Assembly (NCBI GenBank): GCA_002337545.1
Contig: DDGE01000036.1
Coordinates: 132,137-145,812, forward strand
Reading direction: 5' to 3'
From: Phycisphaerales bacterium UBA1910
Lineage (GTDB): Bacteria; Planctomycetota; Phycisphaerae; Phycisphaerales; UBA1924
Length of the DNA stretch: 13,676 nt
Positions 12,997-13,676 of this stretch are shown here, one piece after another. Numbering within the stretch: position 1 is the stretch's first letter; each line of letters starts with the position of its first letter. The translations under genes and the position numbers were made by a program. The notes beneath the pieces are model-generated. The model did not search any database and was not told the DNA's origin. It saw only the letters and a list, made by a program, of their open reading frames with translations.

Positions 12997-13676
12997 ATGT
13001 CCTCGATCGATCCCCACAAAAAGCGCCTCACCCGCATCTCGTGCGCCGAGCATGTCGTGCCGTACCTCCGCGCAGAAGTGGAGGCCCTGGGGCACGAGAT
13101 CCAGGGCGAGGACAAGGTCTCGGTCGGCATCGGGGCCGATCTGGTTGAGGCGCTGCGTCTGACGCTGCACCTGCGAACCGCCCAGCAGGTGTACTGGCAG
13201 CTCGACAAGACCCGCTGCACCTCGCTCAAGATGCTGGAAAAATGGGCACGATCGTTCCCGTGGGAGGAGCTGATCCCCAACGATGCCTACCTGAGCATCA
13301 GCTCGAATGTGTCACACCCCAGTGTCACCAACACGATGTACCCCAACCTGCTGCTCAAGGACGCGATCGTCGATCGCATCAAGGAGAAGACCGGCGAGCG
13401 CCCCGACTCGGGGCCGGACCGCTCGGGCGTGGTGATCCAGCTGGTGTGGAAGGGCGATCGGGCGTGGCTGTACCTCAATGTCAACGGCACCCGTCTGAGC
13501 GATCGGGGCTACCGCAAGCTCCCGCACCACGCGCCGATGTCCGAGACGCTGGCGGCCGCGGTCTTGATGGGGATGGGCTACGACGGGACGCAGGCGCTGC
13601 TCAACCCGATGTGCGGCTCGGGCACGCTGGCGATTGAGGCGGCGTTGATGATGGCCGGGCGGGCCCCTGGGCTGCA
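12997..13676 (+). CDS. THUMP-domain class I RNA methyltransferase, N-terminal part (RlmL/TrmN family)
   Basis: 226 residues visible; the frame stays open to the window end, so the gene is cut. The N-terminus (RISCAEHVVPYLRAEVEALG, 13-32, then strands and helices to about 165) has the length and pattern of a ferredoxin-like plus THUMP RNA-binding region. It is followed by AWLYLNVNGTRLSDRGYRK (166-184), APMSETLAAAVL (189-200) and SAM-binding motif I as LNPMCGSGTLAIEAAL (202-217). This order is that of RlmL-type guanine-N2 methyltransferases acting on 23S rRNA or of related tRNA enzymes; the C-terminal catalytic NPPY motif is beyond the window, so the target cannot be settled. Motif I usually begins with Asp (DPMCGSGT); here it is Asn. 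The ATG lacks a Shine-Dalgarno sequence. TATTGT (12983-12988) lies 8 nt before it, suggesting a leaderless mRNA. Confidence 0.88.
   Translation, partial: MSSIDPHKKRLTRISCAEHVVPYLRAEVEALGHEIQGEDKVSVGIGADLVEALRLTLHLRTAQQVYWQLDKTRCTSLKMLEKWARSFPWEELIPNDAYLSISSNVSHPSVTNTMYPNLLLKDAIVDRIKEKTGERPDSGPDRSGVVIQLVWKGDRAWLYLNVNGTRLSDRGYRKLPHHAPMSETLAAAVLMGMGYDGTQALLNPMCGSGTLAIEAALMMAGRAPGL

Overview
The window looks like chromosomal DNA of a GC-rich planctomycete, most likely of the class Phycisphaerae. Four features support this: a pseudopilin-like secreted protein with a planctomycete-style prepilin leader, a secreted protein ending in two dockerin-type calcium loops bracketed by cysteines, a secreted protein ending in a PAP-type variant of the PEP-CTERM tail, and a stand-alone coaC next to rpoZ. 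This placement is inferred from gene content, not from a database search. Genes are dense and mostly on the plus strand. No phage, insertion sequence, CRISPR array or rRNA is seen.

Layout. 1-489 is the C-terminal half of a zinc-type alcohol dehydrogenase, followed by a clear intrinsic terminator. 568-3621 is a tight two-gene unit: a 140-residue protein that looks like a ubiquitin-fold (beta-grasp) protein ending exactly in Gly-Gly, then an 875-residue DUF4132 (MolR/YehI-like) protein starting 3 nt after the first gene's stop. The second gene changes base composition about a third of the way in. On the minus strand, 4499-3631 carries rpoZ (RNA polymerase omega) and coaC (phosphopantothenoylcysteine decarboxylase), a classic housekeeping pair that runs head-on into the DUF4132 gene with 9 bp between stop codons. 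Plus-strand genes follow: a DUF3553-type protein (4698-5342) and a small coiled-coil protein (5567-5842).

5843-6148 is non-coding but rich in hairpins and leads into a tRNA-Ser(GCT) gene with its own terminator. A UbiB/ABC1-type atypical kinase (6422-8071) and a secreted, C-terminally anchored helical protein of unknown function (8143-9840) come next.

9911-12834 looks like one transcription unit for the cell envelope: a His/Cys-rich exported small protein, a pseudopilin-like protein, and two paralogous secreted beta-rich proteins that share an ectodomain but carry different C-terminal tails (dockerin versus PAP-CTERM). The His-rich leader protein and the conserved histidines in the ectodomains suggest metal handling, but this is inference. 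The unit ends at a strong terminator (12935-12968). It is followed by the N-terminal part of a THUMP-domain RNA methyltransferase that runs off the window.

The most promising lead is the Gly-Gly ubiquitin-like/DUF4132 pair. The paralogous ectodomain pair with swapped anchors is second. No E1, E2 or JAB peptidase gene is visible, so conjugation is not shown.
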